From Saprolegnia diclina VS20 (taxonomy: Eukaryota; Oomycota; Saprolegniomycetes; Saprolegniales; Saprolegniaceae), in assembly GCF_000281045.1 (NCBI RefSeq), contig NW_008246086.1, positions 250,446-277,126 on the forward strand: a DNA stretch of 26,681 nucleotides. The letters are read 5' to 3'. Below the pieces are notes generated by a model. That model was not told the DNA's origin. It was given only the letters and a program-made list of their open reading frames with translations, and did not search any database. Both the position numbers and the translations under genes were made by a program. Below, one piece after another: positions 26,583 through 26,681 of this stretch (the stretch's first letter is position 1; each line of letters begins with the position of its first letter).

Positions 26583-26681
26583 CGTCGTCGACCGTTGGCC
26601 AATGGCCTTCCTTATCGCGGCGTCGGTGATTGGCGCAAATCTTTACGTCTTTTTACGGCACTTTACGGATAATTGACCGAC
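26583..26681 (-). promoter_or_regulatory. Promoter region of the BED-finger gene
   Basis: A CCAAT at 26599-26603 and a GATTGG (CCAATC on the minus strand) at 26628-26633 lie 17-51 bp upstream of the ATG. Three TTTACG copies at about 26642-26669 follow, closely spaced. The window ends here, so the full promoter is not visible. Confidence 0.35.

Overview
This is nuclear eukaryotic DNA, most likely from an oomycete of the Saprolegnia/Achlya/Aphanomyces type. That assignment is inferred from gene content and architecture, not from a marker gene. Coding sequence is GC-rich and genes are compact. They are interrupted by very short GT-AG introns: 41 are modelled here, 31-64 nt long, mostly 43-53 nt, many ending in TAG and several with a CTAAC/CTAAT-like branch site. 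No operons, Shine-Dalgarno sites, CRISPR arrays or rRNA genes are present. In all nine intron-containing models the summed exon lengths are a multiple of three, and the joined products carry recognisable domains across the junctions.

Layout. 1-1205: mostly non-coding, with a possible 3' end of an upstream gene at the left edge and a decayed tRNA-like element. 1206-3961 (+): an inactive PTEN/tensin-type phosphatase plus C2 protein ending in a RING-H2 ubiquitin-ligase domain. 4070-5791 (-): a SAM domain plus DUF445 multipass membrane protein. 5858-6599: non-coding, with weak traces of a decayed kelch-like gene. 6600-7840 (+): an endonuclease/exonuclease/phosphatase protein of the CCR4/nocturnin/Angel type. 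7948-11663 (-): cohesin regulator PDS5. 12308-14075 (-): a JmjC/cupin oxygenase-like protein with an altered metal site and a (Asp-His)10 tract. 14442-15215 (-): a Cys-rich ectodomain protein with one C-terminal membrane segment. 16031-16935 (+): an orphan Cys/His-rich protein. 17304-18923 (-): a membrane-anchored PhoD-like phosphatase. 19278-20338 and 21087-22143 (+): two tandem PAP2 lipid-phosphate phosphatases. 22734-24390 (+): a long coiled-coil protein. 24525-26582 (-): a transposase-derived protein with tandem BED zinc fingers.

How they fit together. The genes are mostly independent housekeeping or regulatory loci: chromosome cohesion, ubiquitin ligation, mRNA/nucleotide hydrolysis and membrane lipid turnover. 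The one clear local theme is phosphate-ester hydrolysis: the PhoD-like gene lies head-to-head with the duplicated PAP2 pair and may share its 354-bp upstream region. The observations most worth following up are the dead-PTEN/C2/RING fusion, the JmjC-type protein with Arg in place of the distal metal-binding His, the tandem-BED hAT-like single-copy protein, and a TATCCGGAT-type motif confined to intergenic DNA.
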